A stretch of 64,000 nt of DNA from JAWCNN01 sp038848005 (GCA_038848005.1 JAWCNZ010000001.1:1-64000); one strand, 5' to 3'; positions 16,148 through 24,828 are shown, counted from the first letter of the stretch. A program made the numbers and translations. Notes: a model not told the origin generated them from the sequence alone.

Positions 16148-16487
16148 GCATTCACCGTGTTGAATTAATCGTAATTTATTTAAATGCTTTACGAAGAATA
16201 AGTAAAGCTGGAAAAATTGGGGATTTGACTAGCGTTGTTGTTTATTCACTTCTTTTTCGCTGTTTTCCCCTTTTTCTTCTTTGTTTTCGACCCAGCCACT
16301 GTTGCGACCTCAAACCTACAATTCTAATTAATTTCTATAAAAAATTTTCTGTCAGTTTGTAAATACTGACCCGTTTTCAGAAGCACCTTATATATGGCTA
16401 TTGAATAGTTAAAAAGTGATTTTATGGTTTGTAATAACAGAATAGATGTAGAGAATCGAATAAATTTGTGTAAAAATGATTTTTCGG
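16148..16487. other. Intergenic region without a gene
   Basis: 340 bases between two leftward genes. It contains an AT-rich box (ATTTATTTAAATGC, about 16172-16185) suited, on the minus strand, as TATA box for the coiled-coil gene, and T-rich stretches (CACTTCTTTTTCGCTGTTTTCCCCTTT in part) that may terminate the antiporter transcript. A TATATA-like sequence near 16388 faces rightward but has no gene after it. Nothing else supported. Confidence 0.4.
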
Positions 16488-17726
16488 CTACTTTTTGGCT
16501 TTTCGCTTTAATATTGGGATGCCTACAGTGGCGATTATTGCGGTTGCTAGAATCACCACAACAGTGAGGTTAATGTAAAGAGAAGCTAACTGCTCAAAAA
16601 TGCTTCCCGCCTCTCCATATTTTGTTGGGTCAGCGTATTGCATGGGCAACGTTGCCAACACTGCGGCGGCTAAACCCCTTATAAGCATAACGTTCATTAT
16701 TGGACGTTCTTCTGCGAGTTCGCTACAGCGGGCAGTTGCGATTTTCACAGCGCCAAGCCTGAGCAGCAACAACACCAGTGAAATAATTACTCCAATAATG
16801 ACTGTTCTAATCTCGCTTATTGTAACTATTAAGCCTATATACACAAAGAAGAATGTTCTCAGAAGGAAAGCCACTTCAGATTCAAACCTTTTCAATCCAG
16901 TGTCGATAACAGCGTTTAATGGCCTTTCCATTCTAAGCATTCTGTAAATCTCTTTTTCGTTGCCCAGCACAACACCAAACAATAAGGAGCAAAGCGCACC
17001 GCTTCCCCCTAGAAATTCCGAAAAGGAATAAACCAAAAGTGCAACAGACAAAGTAAGCATGTAAACGTAAGTTGCCCGTATAATCCTTTTCAAAGTGCTT
17101 AGCCAGAAAATCCCAAACAAAACTCCAAGCACAATACCGATTGAAAATCTGCTTGCAACAGATTGTCCAACACTTATCAAATCAACTTTCCCAGTCAATA
17201 TTACTTCGATGATTACAAGTGAAAAGACTATTTGAAAAATGTCAGTTATGGCGGATTCCAAGCTTAGGATGGCTTTGCATTTTTCACTTGGCTTTAACTT
17301 GCTGACTAGGGATATAACTGCGATGCTGCTGCTTCCACCGTACATTGTTCCAAAAAGCGCAGAGTAAAGTGGCGGAAAGTCTGGAATTACGAAAAACATC
17401 ATAAAAAGCGAAATAACAACAACGTTAAACAAGAAGCCGACGCCGGCGAGAACAGCAGCCCTTGGGCTTTCAGAGAAAACACGGTAAATATTCATGGACA
17501 TTCCACCGTCAAACAAAATGAAAACTAACGCTAACGCAGCCAAATACGGAGCAAGCCCCATTATTGAAGCTGAATCAGCAACGCCAGTTACTGGTCCAAT
17601 CAACATGCCCAAAACTATGAGAAACAACATGTCTGGAAAACCCGTGCGCTCCAAAAAATAGTTGCCCAAAAACCCAATAACAATTATTGAACCAGCCAGT
17701 ATCAACGCAAGCGTAACGTGGTCCAT
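16488..17726 (-). CDS. Cation/proton antiporter (CPA1 family)
   Basis: 412 residues with about twelve hydrophobic helices, starting VTLALILAGSIIVIGFLGNY. Conserved CPA motifs: RTGFPDMLFLIVLGMLIGP (TM2), LALVFILFDGGM (TM3-4), and LFGTMYGGSSSIAVISLVSK with LSLESAITDIFQIVF, the ion-binding region. There the usual Asn-Asp pair of CPA1 proteins is Thr-Asp. This class exchanges Na+ or K+ for H+ across the cell membrane for pH and salt control. The start ATG gives a helix immediately. Ion specificity cannot be told from sequence. It has 83 bases upstream before the Nre gene end. Confidence 0.85.
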   Translation of the reverse strand: MDHVTLALILAGSIIVIGFLGNYFLERTGFPDMLFLIVLGMLIGPVTGVADSASIMGLAPYLAALALVFILFDGGMSMNIYRVFSESPRAAVLAGVGFLFNVVVISLFMMFFVIPDFPPLYSALFGTMYGGSSSIAVISLVSKLKPSEKCKAILSLESAITDIFQIVFSLVIIEVILTGKVDLISVGQSVASRFSIGIVLGVLFGIFWLSTLKRIIRATYVYMLTLSVALLVYSFSEFLGGSGALCSLLFGVVLGNEKEIYRMLRMERPLNAVIDTGLKRFESEVAFLLRTFFFVYIGLIVTISEIRTVIIGVIISLVLLLLRLGAVKIATARCSELAEERPIMNVMLIRGLAAAVLATLPMQYADPTKYGEAGSIFEQLASLYINLTVVVILATAIIATVGIPILKRKAKK

Positions 17727-17809
17727 GTTACTAAACCTTTTGGTTTCCTAATTTAACACAGTTCAACTTAAAGAATTTTTGTTAGAACACCGCTGGAACG
17801 TGACGTAAG

Positions 17810-19201
17810 TTATTTGTCGCCGCACTGTTTATCTTTCAGTTTAGCCGCCAAGGGCTTCGCCAGAAAATCCGTTATTTTCTTTTGAAAAAGCATATTCCTC
17901 AAAAGTTCGCTTTGCAGTATCCATTTTTGAATTGGAATTTCGAATCGACCCGCAATAAACTTTAAGGCTTCATCCAAAGTTTTGAAGGTGAAAGGTTTTT
18001 GGCGCATGGCATTTCTAACATTTTCCCTCACTTGCCAAACGCCGACGGGCATTATATAGCCTGGATGCGCTTCACGTAAAACAATAACTGTGGCTTGTCG
18101 CTGTTCTTTTACAAGCTGTTCGCAGACTGCCAAACGTGCAGCGTAATAGCATCCGCCAATTTCCGCATATGTGGTTCTTCCATTATAGCCTTCCCAATCT
18201 GAAAACATCACAACGCTTCTACCATTAGGATTCCAAACAGTGCCAGGATACCAAGCTTCTATGGCTTCGTAACTCCATCTATCTGGAATCATCAAAACCT
18301 CAAAAATATTATCCAAATAACGGGATTCATAAACTCGAAATTCGCTTATTTCGGGAAAGGTTTTCACTTTCTCCATCAACGCTTTGGAGAGTATGCTATC
18401 AACGGCTGTTATGCTCCAACGCGTTGGCACAAGACGCCTATTCTTTTCCAAACCAAAAGCGCCAACACTGAAAGCCCTCTGAATTTTTGTAACCAAAACA
18501 CCTTTACTGTAAAGTTCCAAAACAGCATCAGCAGCCCTCAAGTCAACATCGCCATACGCCTTCTCTATTTGATGGTCCCATTGTGCATTGCCAACACGTA
18601 AGTCTTGAATCGGCGCTGAGGGACCAAACGGCTGAACTTCATCGTCTAAAATGAGGAAACCACGCGGTTTCTTCTTCAGCATCAGCTCAACATCCACTGG
18701 CTTCGTCGCCAAAGCCAATTCACGAGTTTTCTCAATTATTTTTCCAGCTTCTTCAAACTTGCACACGTGAACACGGTGTTTCCCACGAACAAGCAACGAG
18801 CGAAAGCTGACAATATCCTCAATAGTTTTTCCAAACCAAAATTCTGGCAAGTCATAAAGGCTTGTGTCCTCTTGAACTGGTGGAACAAGCGGTCCAGCAT
18901 AAACGTATGGATAACCAATCCGCCCGACAAAAACACTTGGAGGCGAAACTCCAGCAATATCTTCGCTTTGCATCAACGGAATACTTCTCAGGAAATAATT
19001 AGCTTTCACAATAATTGGACAACGAGTTTTGCCACAGAGAAAACGTGAACCCTTACAGACAACACATAAACCACTTTTCGAGGCTTCTTTAACAACTAAA
19101 GTTTCACCATATTTCAAGTCCACACCAACACTTGAATTCCTTAAAATATCAAGTAGCCAAACGTTTGGAGAACACCTATCTCGCCTACCGGGAGAAACCA
19201 A
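17810..19201 (-). CDS. nre: Nre-family archaeal DNA repair protein
   Basis: 463 residues. Near the N-terminus is a zinc motif, CVVCKGSRFLCGKTRCP, then the DUF650/DUF651 core (SPPSVFVGRIGYPYVYAGPL; SAPIQDLRVGNAQWDHQIEKAY; GALGLEK-like region; EAHPGYIMPVGVWQVRENVR). Nre proteins are known in archaea to act in DNA repair through PCNA. The C-terminal region has QKKITDFL, a good PIP box (QxxIxxFL), supporting PCNA binding. The TTG start at 19201 lacks an obvious ribosome site and may be leaderless. Tail ends with a Lys-rich segment. Family confident; the repair role is known for haloarchaeal homologues only. Confidence 0.9.
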   Translation of the reverse strand: MVSPGRRDRCSPNVWLLDILRNSSVGVDLKYGETLVVKEASKSGLCVVCKGSRFLCGKTRCPIIVKANYFLRSIPLMQSEDIAGVSPPSVFVGRIGYPYVYAGPLVPPVQEDTSLYDLPEFWFGKTIEDIVSFRSLLVRGKHRVHVCKFEEAGKIIEKTRELALATKPVDVELMLKKKPRGFLILDDEVQPFGPSAPIQDLRVGNAQWDHQIEKAYGDVDLRAADAVLELYSKGVLVTKIQRAFSVGAFGLEKNRRLVPTRWSITAVDSILSKALMEKVKTFPEISEFRVYESRYLDNIFEVLMIPDRWSYEAIEAWYPGTVWNPNGRSVVMFSDWEGYNGRTTYAEIGGCYYAARLAVCEQLVKEQRQATVIVLREAHPGYIMPVGVWQVRENVRNAMRQKPFTFKTLDEALKFIAGRFEIPIQKWILQSELLRNMLFQKKITDFLAKPLAAKLKDKQCGDK

Positions 19202-19263
19202 CTTTTATCATCAAAACTTCTGGCTAAAACAAGTTCATATGCTTTCCGGAAACAAAACTATGG

Positions 19264-19338
19264 CGCCCTGGCCGGGATTTGAACCCGGGTCTAGCGGGCG
19301 ACAGCCGCTTATACTAGACCGGACTATACTACCAGGGC
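19264..19338 (-). tRNA. tRNA-Asp (anticodon GTC)
   Basis: A full cloverleaf on the minus strand: acceptor GCCCTGG pairing with CCAGGGC, discriminator G, and an encoded CCA at 19261-19263. The anticodon stem is AGCGG/CCGCT with loop CTGTCGC, giving GTC (Asp), and the T-arm is CCGGG-TTCAAAT-CCCGG. No intron. It stands alone between Nre and DUF2110; an AT-rich box (TTAATTAATC, about 19362-19374) upstream may be its promoter. Confidence 0.96.
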
Positions 19339-19488
19339 ATTTTGCGGCAAAAGAATAGAGGAGAATCTTGATTAATTAAGTTTTCTTGAGCTTATATGAC
19401 ATTTAAATTTTTAGAGGTTTCTTGCTTTTTATGGCTTTTTCAATCATAATTTCACGCAGTATTTTCATTGTTTCTTTAACTGCTTTCG

Positions 19489-20271
19489 TTAGGAAGCGAA
19501 TATAGGTGAGTAATCTAGGAATTCTAAAACCTTTTTTGGACTGAAAACCGTGAGAGTTGCGTTGCGCAGTTTTCCGCCGATTTTTGGAATCAAACCTTCA
19601 GCGTCCGTTCCAAGCTTACATACAAGAGCATTTTCAAACAAACCTAAAGGTTCGACGCTTATAACATCGCGATTGGCTCTCACCCTTTTTAGAGTCAGCT
19701 TAACTTCTAAAGGAGTTGCGCCTATAATTATTAGCCTATCCAAGAGTGATTTAATCCAATTTTTATAATTAGCAAATTGACTTTCTGAAAATGTGGCTTC
19801 TATGCGTTTTTCCTCCTTGTTTACGCTTAAAATTTTGATGTTTATAGGCAGGTTTTCGCAGAAACCGTATAGTTCAATGAGTTTTTGGAGGGCGACTTTT
19901 CTTCCGTCGGCAAGTTGCGCCTGCAAATGTTGGATTGGTATTGTAGCGTTAATAATTGTTGGCATGTAAACTCCAATGTCTATGTAAAGTTCGCTTGCGT
20001 TTTTGTTAAGGGCGGTTATATACCCTTTAACTTCTGAGTTTTTCTTTAGTTGTTCTATGGATGTGGGGCATACGCCTACTTTTTCAGTTAAGTAACGCAA
20101 AGCCACATTTTCATCTTCGCCGGAAACGCCTACCTGAACCATTCTGGTTGGGGTAATCCCGCAAATTTTTGTTTCGACGTTTAAGCCTTTTAGGGTGGAT
20201 TCTAAGAATTTTTCAACAAACCTTATTTGGTGTTCGTTATAGATTTTTGCGGAGAGAGTCACCGTAGGCAT
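19489..20271 (-). CDS. DUF2110 family archaeal protein
   Basis: 260 residues of the archaeal DUF2110 family: MPTVTLSAKIYNEHQIRFVE at the N-terminus, GVSGEDENVALRYLTEKVG in the middle, and a long C-terminal part with DGRKVALQKLIELYGFCENLP and KLGTDAEGLIPKIGG. Homologues usually lie beside TFE and the HD-domain gene, as here, so a role linked to RNA or transcription is inferred. It overlaps the HD gene's end by 13 bases and is the last gene of the leftward operon starting with aMBF1. Biochemical function unknown. Confidence 0.8.
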   Translation of the reverse strand: MPTVTLSAKIYNEHQIRFVEKFLESTLKGLNVETKICGITPTRMVQVGVSGEDENVALRYLTEKVGVCPTSIEQLKKNSEVKGYITALNKNASELYIDIGVYMPTIINATIPIQHLQAQLADGRKVALQKLIELYGFCENLPINIKILSVNKEEKRIEATFSESQFANYKNWIKSLLDRLIIIGATPLEVKLTLKRVRANRDVISVEPLGLFENALVCKLGTDAEGLIPKIGGKLRNATLTVFSPKKVLEFLDYSPIFAS

Positions 20272-20798
20272 TTGCAGTCGCCGATTAAAGCCATCATTTC
20301 ATTATGTAGCCTTTGTATTCTTGCGATGGCGGATGGCGGCAACTCTTTAGAGAGGCTTTTGATTGTTTCTTCTATTGGTACACGTTTTGAACCTTCGATT
20401 AGTTTGTCGGCGTATGCAACGATTTTTTCTTCTAGGGTTTGTGGAATGTAAATGTCCTTGGGCCATCCCAATTTTTTCGCTTCTTTTGATGTTATTCCTC
20501 CGCCCACATGCCTTTTTATTATTGAAATTATTTGGTCTGGCAAACCCAGCGATTTTGCAATTTCTGCGCCTATAACAGCGTGGTGGACGCTGTGAGTTTT
20601 TGCACGTCCTATATCGTGTAAAAGCGCTCCTATCTCAACAAGTTCCAAATCAACATTTAATCCTTTTTCTTTGCAGGCTTTGGCGATTTCCACGGCGGTT
20701 TCAGCCACTGCCACACAATGTTTTATCACGTTTGGTGAGCATCCGCTTTTGCGGAGAAGCTCCAACGCTTGGTTTCGTGATGGAGGCGTTTCACTCAC
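20259..20798 (-). CDS. HD-domain (HDIG) phosphohydrolase, TIGR00295 type
   Basis: 179 residues. HD-superfamily metal motifs are in order: VIKHCVAVAETAVEIA (first His), GALLHDIGRAKTHSVHHAVIGAE (HD plus further His), IIKRHVGGGIT, and VAYADKL (last Asp). Such domains hydrolyse phosphate esters of nucleotides or RNA; the substrate is unknown. It overlaps TFE upstream by eight bases and DUF2110 downstream by 13, so the three are translationally coupled. The C-terminus is Lys/Cys-rich (IGDCKCLR). Confidence 0.87.
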   Translation of the reverse strand: MSETPPSRNQALELLRKSGCSPNVIKHCVAVAETAVEIAKACKEKGLNVDLELVEIGALLHDIGRAKTHSVHHAVIGAEIAKSLGLPDQIISIIKRHVGGGITSKEAKKLGWPKDIYIPQTLEEKIVAYADKLIEGSKRVPIEETIKSLSKELPPSAIARIQRLHNEMMALIGDCKCLR

Positions 20799-21345
20799 CT
20801 AATTCCTTTTTTAACTGTTCAATTTTTTCGGTTAGTACTTGGATGAGTTTGCTGTTGTCGTAGTGGGCTAGGGGTTTGCCGCATGTTGGACACCGAAACA
20901 CGAGTTCAACAGCTTCTTCGAATGGGATTCGTTTGCATCCCGGCGTGTAACAGTAGTAAAAGTCATGGTTTTTTTCGTAGTCGAGTCGAATGTTTAATTT
21001 TTCCAGCACCCGCCTTTTTTGGCTTAGTATGAAACCTTCAAGTTGGTCTAGTTGGAGTTTCCAGTGGAATATGAACCAGCCTGTTTTTGGGTCTCGTGTT
21101 CTTTTTAGGCTTACAAGCGAATGGTCATAAAGCTTGTAAAGGATTTTGCGGACATCGTTGAGTTTTATGCCTGTTTTGTTTGCTATTTCGTCATCCGTTA
21201 TTTCATCTGAATTTTTAAGAATCTCGATTAGTTTAACTGCTTCTTCGTTGCCCAATGCTTGGGCAACTTTCATTAACGTTGTATCGTCTGGTGTTGACAA
21301 TACAATACCCTTGCTTAATTGTTTGTACAACTTTAGCCTTCTCAC
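20791..21345 (-). CDS. tfe: Transcription factor E, alpha subunit
   Basis: 184 residues, the archaeal TFIIE-alpha homologue. It helps open promoter DNA with RNA polymerase and TFB/TBP. The N-terminal winged helix (about 25-105) includes AVKLIEILKNSDEITDDEIAN, KLNDVRKILYKLYDHSLVSL, and the wing DPKTGWFIFHWKLQ. The C-terminal zinc ribbon is complete (CYTPGC ... FRCPTCGKPL, four Cys), followed by an acidic/coiled tail. GTG start (MRRLKLYK). It sits between trm56 (66 bases) and the HD gene (8-base overlap). Confidence 0.93.
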   Translation of the reverse strand: MRRLKLYKQLSKGIVLSTPDDTTLMKVAQALGNEEAVKLIEILKNSDEITDDEIANKTGIKLNDVRKILYKLYDHSLVSLKRTRDPKTGWFIFHWKLQLDQLEGFILSQKRRVLEKLNIRLDYEKNHDFYYCYTPGCKRIPFEEAVELVFRCPTCGKPLAHYDNSKLIQVLTEKIEQLKKELGE

Positions 21346-21411
21346 AACAGCTTTCTAATAAATATATTTGCAGATTTTATTTAAATCTCTTTATGAAATC
21401 TGAATCTGAAA

Positions 21412-21981
21412 CTAACATTTCCTTAGTATTTTCTTGCCTCTTTTTTGGGGAATTATCCTTATTTTTGCGTTCTCGAAAGTTTTTTCCAATTCTTTCCCTT
21501 GAAAGAAACGGTCTAGAAAAATGGCTAGGCTTGCGCATTCGGAGTGGGGTTGGTTTCCAATTGCCACGTTAAAGTCTGAAATTTCTTCGGAAAAGAATTC
21601 GTTTGGAACTTTTTGGCTGCCGACAATAACTAGAACGTCTTTTCCGCAAGCCTTAACCCTTTCCAGCACATCGCTTGTTTGGATGTTTTCGCCGTAAGCT
21701 GTTAAATGCACAACTATTCCACCCTTTTTCCGCCAGTCTTTCACGGCTTTTTTCCATGGAACACCCATCTCAAAAAAGAAGGGTCCTCCCCAGTTCGCCG
21801 TGACCTTTTCGATTGTTTCTTTTATTTTTTCGTCCTTTACGTCTGAGAGTATGATGCCCGATGCGCCCATTGCACGTGCGGTTAATGCCACATGCGTTGT
21901 AAGTCTGGCGTCTCTTTGCGGTCTGTGTCCCCACCTTAAAACCACAATTTTAGGCGTGGAGTTTCTCAAGTTTTCCACCAA
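21412..21981 (-). CDS. trm56: tRNA (cytidine-56-2'-O)-methyltransferase
   Basis: 189 residues, archaeal Trm56 (SPOUT superfamily), which methylates the ribose of C56 in the T-loop of tRNA using S-adenosylmethionine. Signatures: VVLRWGHRPQRDARLTTHVALTARA at the N-terminus, VHLTAYGENIQ (the AYG motif), then the knot region VLVIVGSQKVPNEFF and FNVAIGNQPHSECASLAIFLDR. Overlaps the end of hflX by 32 bases and precedes tfe, so all three look co-transcribed. Length is normal for the family. Confidence 0.94.
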   Translation of the reverse strand: MVENLRNSTPKIVVLRWGHRPQRDARLTTHVALTARAMGASGIILSDVKDEKIKETIEKVTANWGGPFFFEMGVPWKKAVKDWRKKGGIVVHLTAYGENIQTSDVLERVKACGKDVLVIVGSQKVPNEFFSEEISDFNVAIGNQPHSECASLAIFLDRFFQGKELEKTFENAKIRIIPQKRGKKILRKC

Positions 21982-23149
21982 ATTCTCCTAAACAAATTTT
22001 AACTTTATCTATAAACCATGGAACTGCCTCAAAAACGATGTGTGCATAATCATCGGCGTACTTTATTGTTTGCACATCTGCACTTTTGAAAAGCCATGAT
22101 ATGAACGGCATTGTTTCGTTTGTTAATGGTATAATGCATGAAACTTTAATTTGGTTTTTTAAAATTTCCAGTATTTTCTGTTTAAGCGGTTCAATGTTGG
22201 TTTTGTATAACGCTGATATTGGAATGGCGTTTGGAGCCTTTTCCCTTAAAATTTCAAGTTTTTGGTAAACTTCCTTTTCAGTTAACAAGTCTATTTTGTT
22301 CAGAGCCGTTATTAATGGGATGCCAGCCGCGCCTATCTGTTCTATCGTTTCTAGGCAAACCACCAGTTTCTTTTCTATTGTGGGTGTAGGTTCGCTTATG
22401 TCTACAACCAGTAGTATTAGGTCTGAATAAATTGTTTCTTCTAGGGTTGAGTGGAAAGCCTCTATTAGGGTTAATGGTAGGCGGTCTATGAAGCCAACAG
22501 TATCCGTTAACAAGAACTTTTTCTTTGCGATTTTTACGAGGCGTGTTGTCGTGGAAAGCGTTGTGAATAGGGATGTGTCCACTGGAACTTCCTCTTCTGT
22601 TAAAGCGTTGAAAAGCGAGCTTTTTCCAGCGTTTGTGTATCCCGCCAAAGAAATCGATGAAAAGCCTAACTCCGCCCTGTGTTGGCGGTGCAACTGCCTT
22701 TTTTCACGAATTTTCTTTAACTTTTTACGGAGCGTATGCACTTGCTTTTTTACTGCTTCGTAGTAAACGTCCACTTCGTATGCGCCTAAACCCATGAATC
22801 CGGGCTGTTCGCCTTTTTTGGCTAAGCGCACTTTCTCTTTTGCGTGTGCCAGTTCATATCCCAACTTTGCAAGTTGAATTTGCAGTTTCGCTTCGGTTGT
22901 GCTGGCTCGCTTCGTGAATATTTCGAGGATTAACTGGAAACGGTCGATTGCTTCGACGCCCGTGACTTTTGCCAAATTGTAGGCTTGAACTGGCTTTAAC
23001 ATGTTGTCAAAAATTATTTTTTGGGCGCCTGTTTCCTTGACAAGTCTTGCAAGTTCTTCCACTTTTCCAGCGCCTATTTGGTAACGGGAATCAGGCTCTC
23101 GAACCTGCTCTATTTTGCCAACTACGGTGTACCCTGCAGATTCAGCCAA
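21950..23149 (-). CDS. hflX: GTPase HflX
   Basis: 399 residues from the first canonical start (TTG at 23149). HflX binds ribosomal 50S subunits and GTP; in bacteria it rescues stalled ribosomes. Seen: YQIGAGKVEELA, DRFQLILEIFTKRASTTEAKLQIQLAKL (HflX signature), G1 LAGYTNAGKSSLFNAL, G3 DTVGF, G4 NKID, and SALYKTN (G5). The conserved family N-terminus RAIIVQRRQPHENSSLEEL lies upstream in the same frame (about 23153-23212) without an ATG, GTG or TTG, but behind GGAGGAG inside the aMBF1 gene. So the true start may be non-canonical. Confidence 0.92.
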   Translation of the reverse strand: MAESAGYTVVGKIEQVREPDSRYQIGAGKVEELARLVKETGAQKIIFDNMLKPVQAYNLAKVTGVEAIDRFQLILEIFTKRASTTEAKLQIQLAKLGYELAHAKEKVRLAKKGEQPGFMGLGAYEVDVYYEAVKKQVHTLRKKLKKIREKRQLHRQHRAELGFSSISLAGYTNAGKSSLFNALTEEEVPVDTSLFTTLSTTTRLVKIAKKKFLLTDTVGFIDRLPLTLIEAFHSTLEETIYSDLILLVVDISEPTPTIEKKLVVCLETIEQIGAAGIPLITALNKIDLLTEKEVYQKLEILREKAPNAIPISALYKTNIEPLKQKILEILKNQIKVSCIIPLTNETMPFISWLFKSADVQTIKYADDYAHIVFEAVPWFIDKVKICLGEFGGKLEKLHA

Positions 23150-23199
23150 ACTTTTAAGTTCTTCTAGGCTTGAGTTTTCGTGGGGCTGTCGCCTTTGAA

Positions 23200-23730
23200 C
23201 TATGATTGCCCTCGTTCTTGAGGCTCCTCCTTCTCCTTTTCCTTTTTGTCTAACTGAATTAAATCTCCCAATGTTAATTCACGGTTTATGGGCTTCGAAA
23301 CCGTTAACGGCGTTTTCTCTTCTGTTTTTGGAACAAGCAGTTTAACCTTCAACAACCTTTCAAGTTTAACGGCAAGTTTGTTATCGGGCGTCATTTTCTC
23401 GGTTTCAATTTTTTTGAGAAGCGACGCTTTCTCGTTTAATTTTTTCCCCAATTCTTCATGGGAAAGCCCAAGTTTTTCCCTTGCATGCTTTATTTTTAAG
23501 CCAAAACCATCCACAAGCTCAAGGTTTGCCTCGACCATTGGCGGTTCAGCGCTTTCGGTTTTTGACGGTTGGAGAATGACTGTTTTGACTTTTGCCATTG
23601 GTTTCGGTTCTTCTTCCCATGTGGCTACTCCATGTTTTGAGCATCGAACACACACTGTGAGTTTTGCCCCTTCAATTATAACTCTATAAGGTTTGCCGTG
23701 AATTTTGCCTCCACAGACTTCGCATCGCAA
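23200..23730 (-). CDS. mbf1: Multiprotein bridging factor aMBF1
   Basis: 176 residues. An N-terminal zinc ribbon (MRCEVCGG ... VCVRCSKHG) is followed by a variable linker and a Cro-type helix-turn-helix: GLKIKHAREKLGLSHEELGKKLNEKASLLKKIE. A charged C-terminal tail ends in KKEKEKEEPQERGQS. Archaeal MBF1 associates with ribosomes and translation; the eukaryotic form is a transcription coactivator. First gene of the leftward cluster aMBF1-HflX-Trm56-TFE-HD-DUF2110; its A/G-rich 3' end overlaps the probable HflX N-terminus. Confidence 0.92.
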   Translation of the reverse strand: MRCEVCGGKIHGKPYRVIIEGAKLTVCVRCSKHGVATWEEEPKPMAKVKTVILQPSKTESAEPPMVEANLELVDGFGLKIKHAREKLGLSHEELGKKLNEKASLLKKIETEKMTPDNKLAVKLERLLKVKLLVPKTEEKTPLTVSKPINRELTLGDLIQLDKKEKEKEEPQERGQS

Positions 23731-23812
23731 CTGCCATTTACACCCTAATGTTATTTTAATCTGGTTATGTTTATAGTTGTCGAATTGTAAATGTGTTTGA
23801 TGGTGTAAAGGC

Positions 23813-24277
23813 TTGGAAAACGCCCTAAAACGGATTAGAAGCGTAGCGGACTACCAGTTCGGAAAAGGCGTGGGCGCAATTCTTTTTCCAGAAAATGTTG
23901 AAATAGTCTATTCTAAAAGAACTGGCAGAATACGCCACATATACCTAAACGGTAAAATGCTTGCCACAATGCGTCCAACAGACGGTTTATTCTCCATAAG
24001 CATTGAAGGCGCAAAGCGCATCGCTGAAAAACGGAATCTTGCAAAATGCTTCGTTACCGTACAAAATAAAGTTGCAAAGTTTATCGGCGAAGGCGGCGAC
24101 GTTTTTGCAGCCCATGTCGTTGATGCTGACGAAGAAATCCGCCCAAAAGACGAAGTTATCATTTTGGACGAGGATGGAAACGTTTTGGCTGTTGGAAAAG
24201 CCGTTTTGTCAAGCATTGAAATGAAAGCCTTCAAAGTTGGCGTCGCCGTCAAAGTCAGGCGTGGATTTGCAGAATAA
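23813..24277 (+). CDS. PUA-domain RNA-binding protein
   Basis: 154 residues. The N-terminal half (LKRIRSVADYQFGKGVGAILFP, then RHIYLNGKMLATMRPTDGLFS) is the pre-PUA module seen in archaeal tRNA-guanine transglycosylase-type proteins. The C-terminal half is a PUA domain (KFIGEGGDVFAAHVVDADEEIRPKDEVIILDEDG, then GKAVLSS). It probably binds structured RNA such as tRNA. The TTG start is the only reasonable start. It diverges from aMBF1 and is followed by a copy of a dispersed intergenic repeat before the NAC gene. Confidence 0.82.
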   Translation: MENALKRIRSVADYQFGKGVGAILFPENVEIVYSKRTGRIRHIYLNGKMLATMRPTDGLFSISIEGAKRIAEKRNLAKCFVTVQNKVAKFIGEGGDVFAAHVVDADEEIRPKDEVIILDEDGNVLAVGKAVLSSIEMKAFKVGVAVKVRRGFAE

Positions 24278-24295
24278 AATTGATTTTGGAATAAC

Positions 24296-24391
24296 CCAAA
24301 TGTCATCGTCATCTTCCCCACAAACCAGACGACATTTAAACCACCAAATGTTATTGTTATTTTCCCCCCAAAAACAACAACACTTGAAAAC
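24296..24391. repeat. Dispersed intergenic repeat, copy 1 (with internal duplication)
   Basis: CCAAATGTCATCGTCATCTT (24296-24315, followed by CCCC) and CCAAATGTTATTGTTATTTT (24344-24363, followed by CCCC) are 48 bases apart. Between them CCAGACGACATTTAAACCAC can fold back on AAATGT. The second unit plus following CAACAACACTTGAAAA matches a region at 43896-43969. No protein explains it: the stretch lies between the PUA and NAC genes. Confidence 0.6.
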
Positions 24392-24461
24392 AACACTACC
24401 ACATCAAACGTCAGAAATATAATCGAGTTTAACGTATAATGTACGGTTAAGGTGAAATCCC

Positions 24462-24812
24462 ATGCAGAGACGCATAAGCCCCCGTGAAGCAAGACGCCTA
24501 ATGCAACGCATAGGCTTAAACATGGACGCCATCCCCAACGTGGAGCAAGTAACAATCAAAACAAGCAACAAAGAAATAACCATAGAAGCGCCGGAAGTAG
24601 CCATCATGGAAATCCAAGGACAAAAAATCTTCCAAGTGGCTGGCGGAAAAATCACCGAAAAAACCATAACGCCAAAACTAACCATACCAGAAGAGGATAT
24701 TCGGCTTGTGGCAGACCAAACGGGAAAAAGCCTAGAAGAAGCCAAAAAAGCATTAGAAGAATGCGGAGGAGACCTAGCGAAAGCCATTCTCCTATTGCAA
24801 TCAAAAATTTAA
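24462..24812 (+). CDS. nac: Nascent polypeptide-associated complex protein (NAC alpha)
   Basis: 116 residues, the archaeal homodimeric NAC that binds nascent chains at the ribosome. It has a basic ribosome-binding start (MQRRISPREARRLMQRIGL), the NAC domain VEQVTIKTSNKEITIEAPEV ... GQKIFQVAGGKITEK, and a C-terminal UBA domain (IRLVADQTGKSLEEAKKALE, then GGDLAKAILLL). Length and order are canonical. It is followed 16 bases later by a sugar-kinase-like gene. Confidence 0.95.
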   Translation: MQRRISPREARRLMQRIGLNMDAIPNVEQVTIKTSNKEITIEAPEVAIMEIQGQKIFQVAGGKITEKTITPKLTIPEEDIRLVADQTGKSLEEAKKALEECGGDLAKAILLLQSKI

Positions 24813-24828
24813 CACATCATACGATTTT

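Noticed and set aside
16385..16396. TATATA-like promoter facing right
   Set aside because: No supported gene begins downstream on that strand; the following frame is antisense to the antiporter.
16423..16565. Small plus-strand frame starting MVCNNRIDVEN
   Set aside because: Most of it is antisense to the 3' end of the antiporter gene and it has no homology signal.
23908..24555. A 215-residue minus-strand open frame spanning the PUA and NAC genes
   Set aside because: It runs against two clearly conserved genes and owes its length to low stop density; its repeat-like stretch is the intergenic repeat itself.
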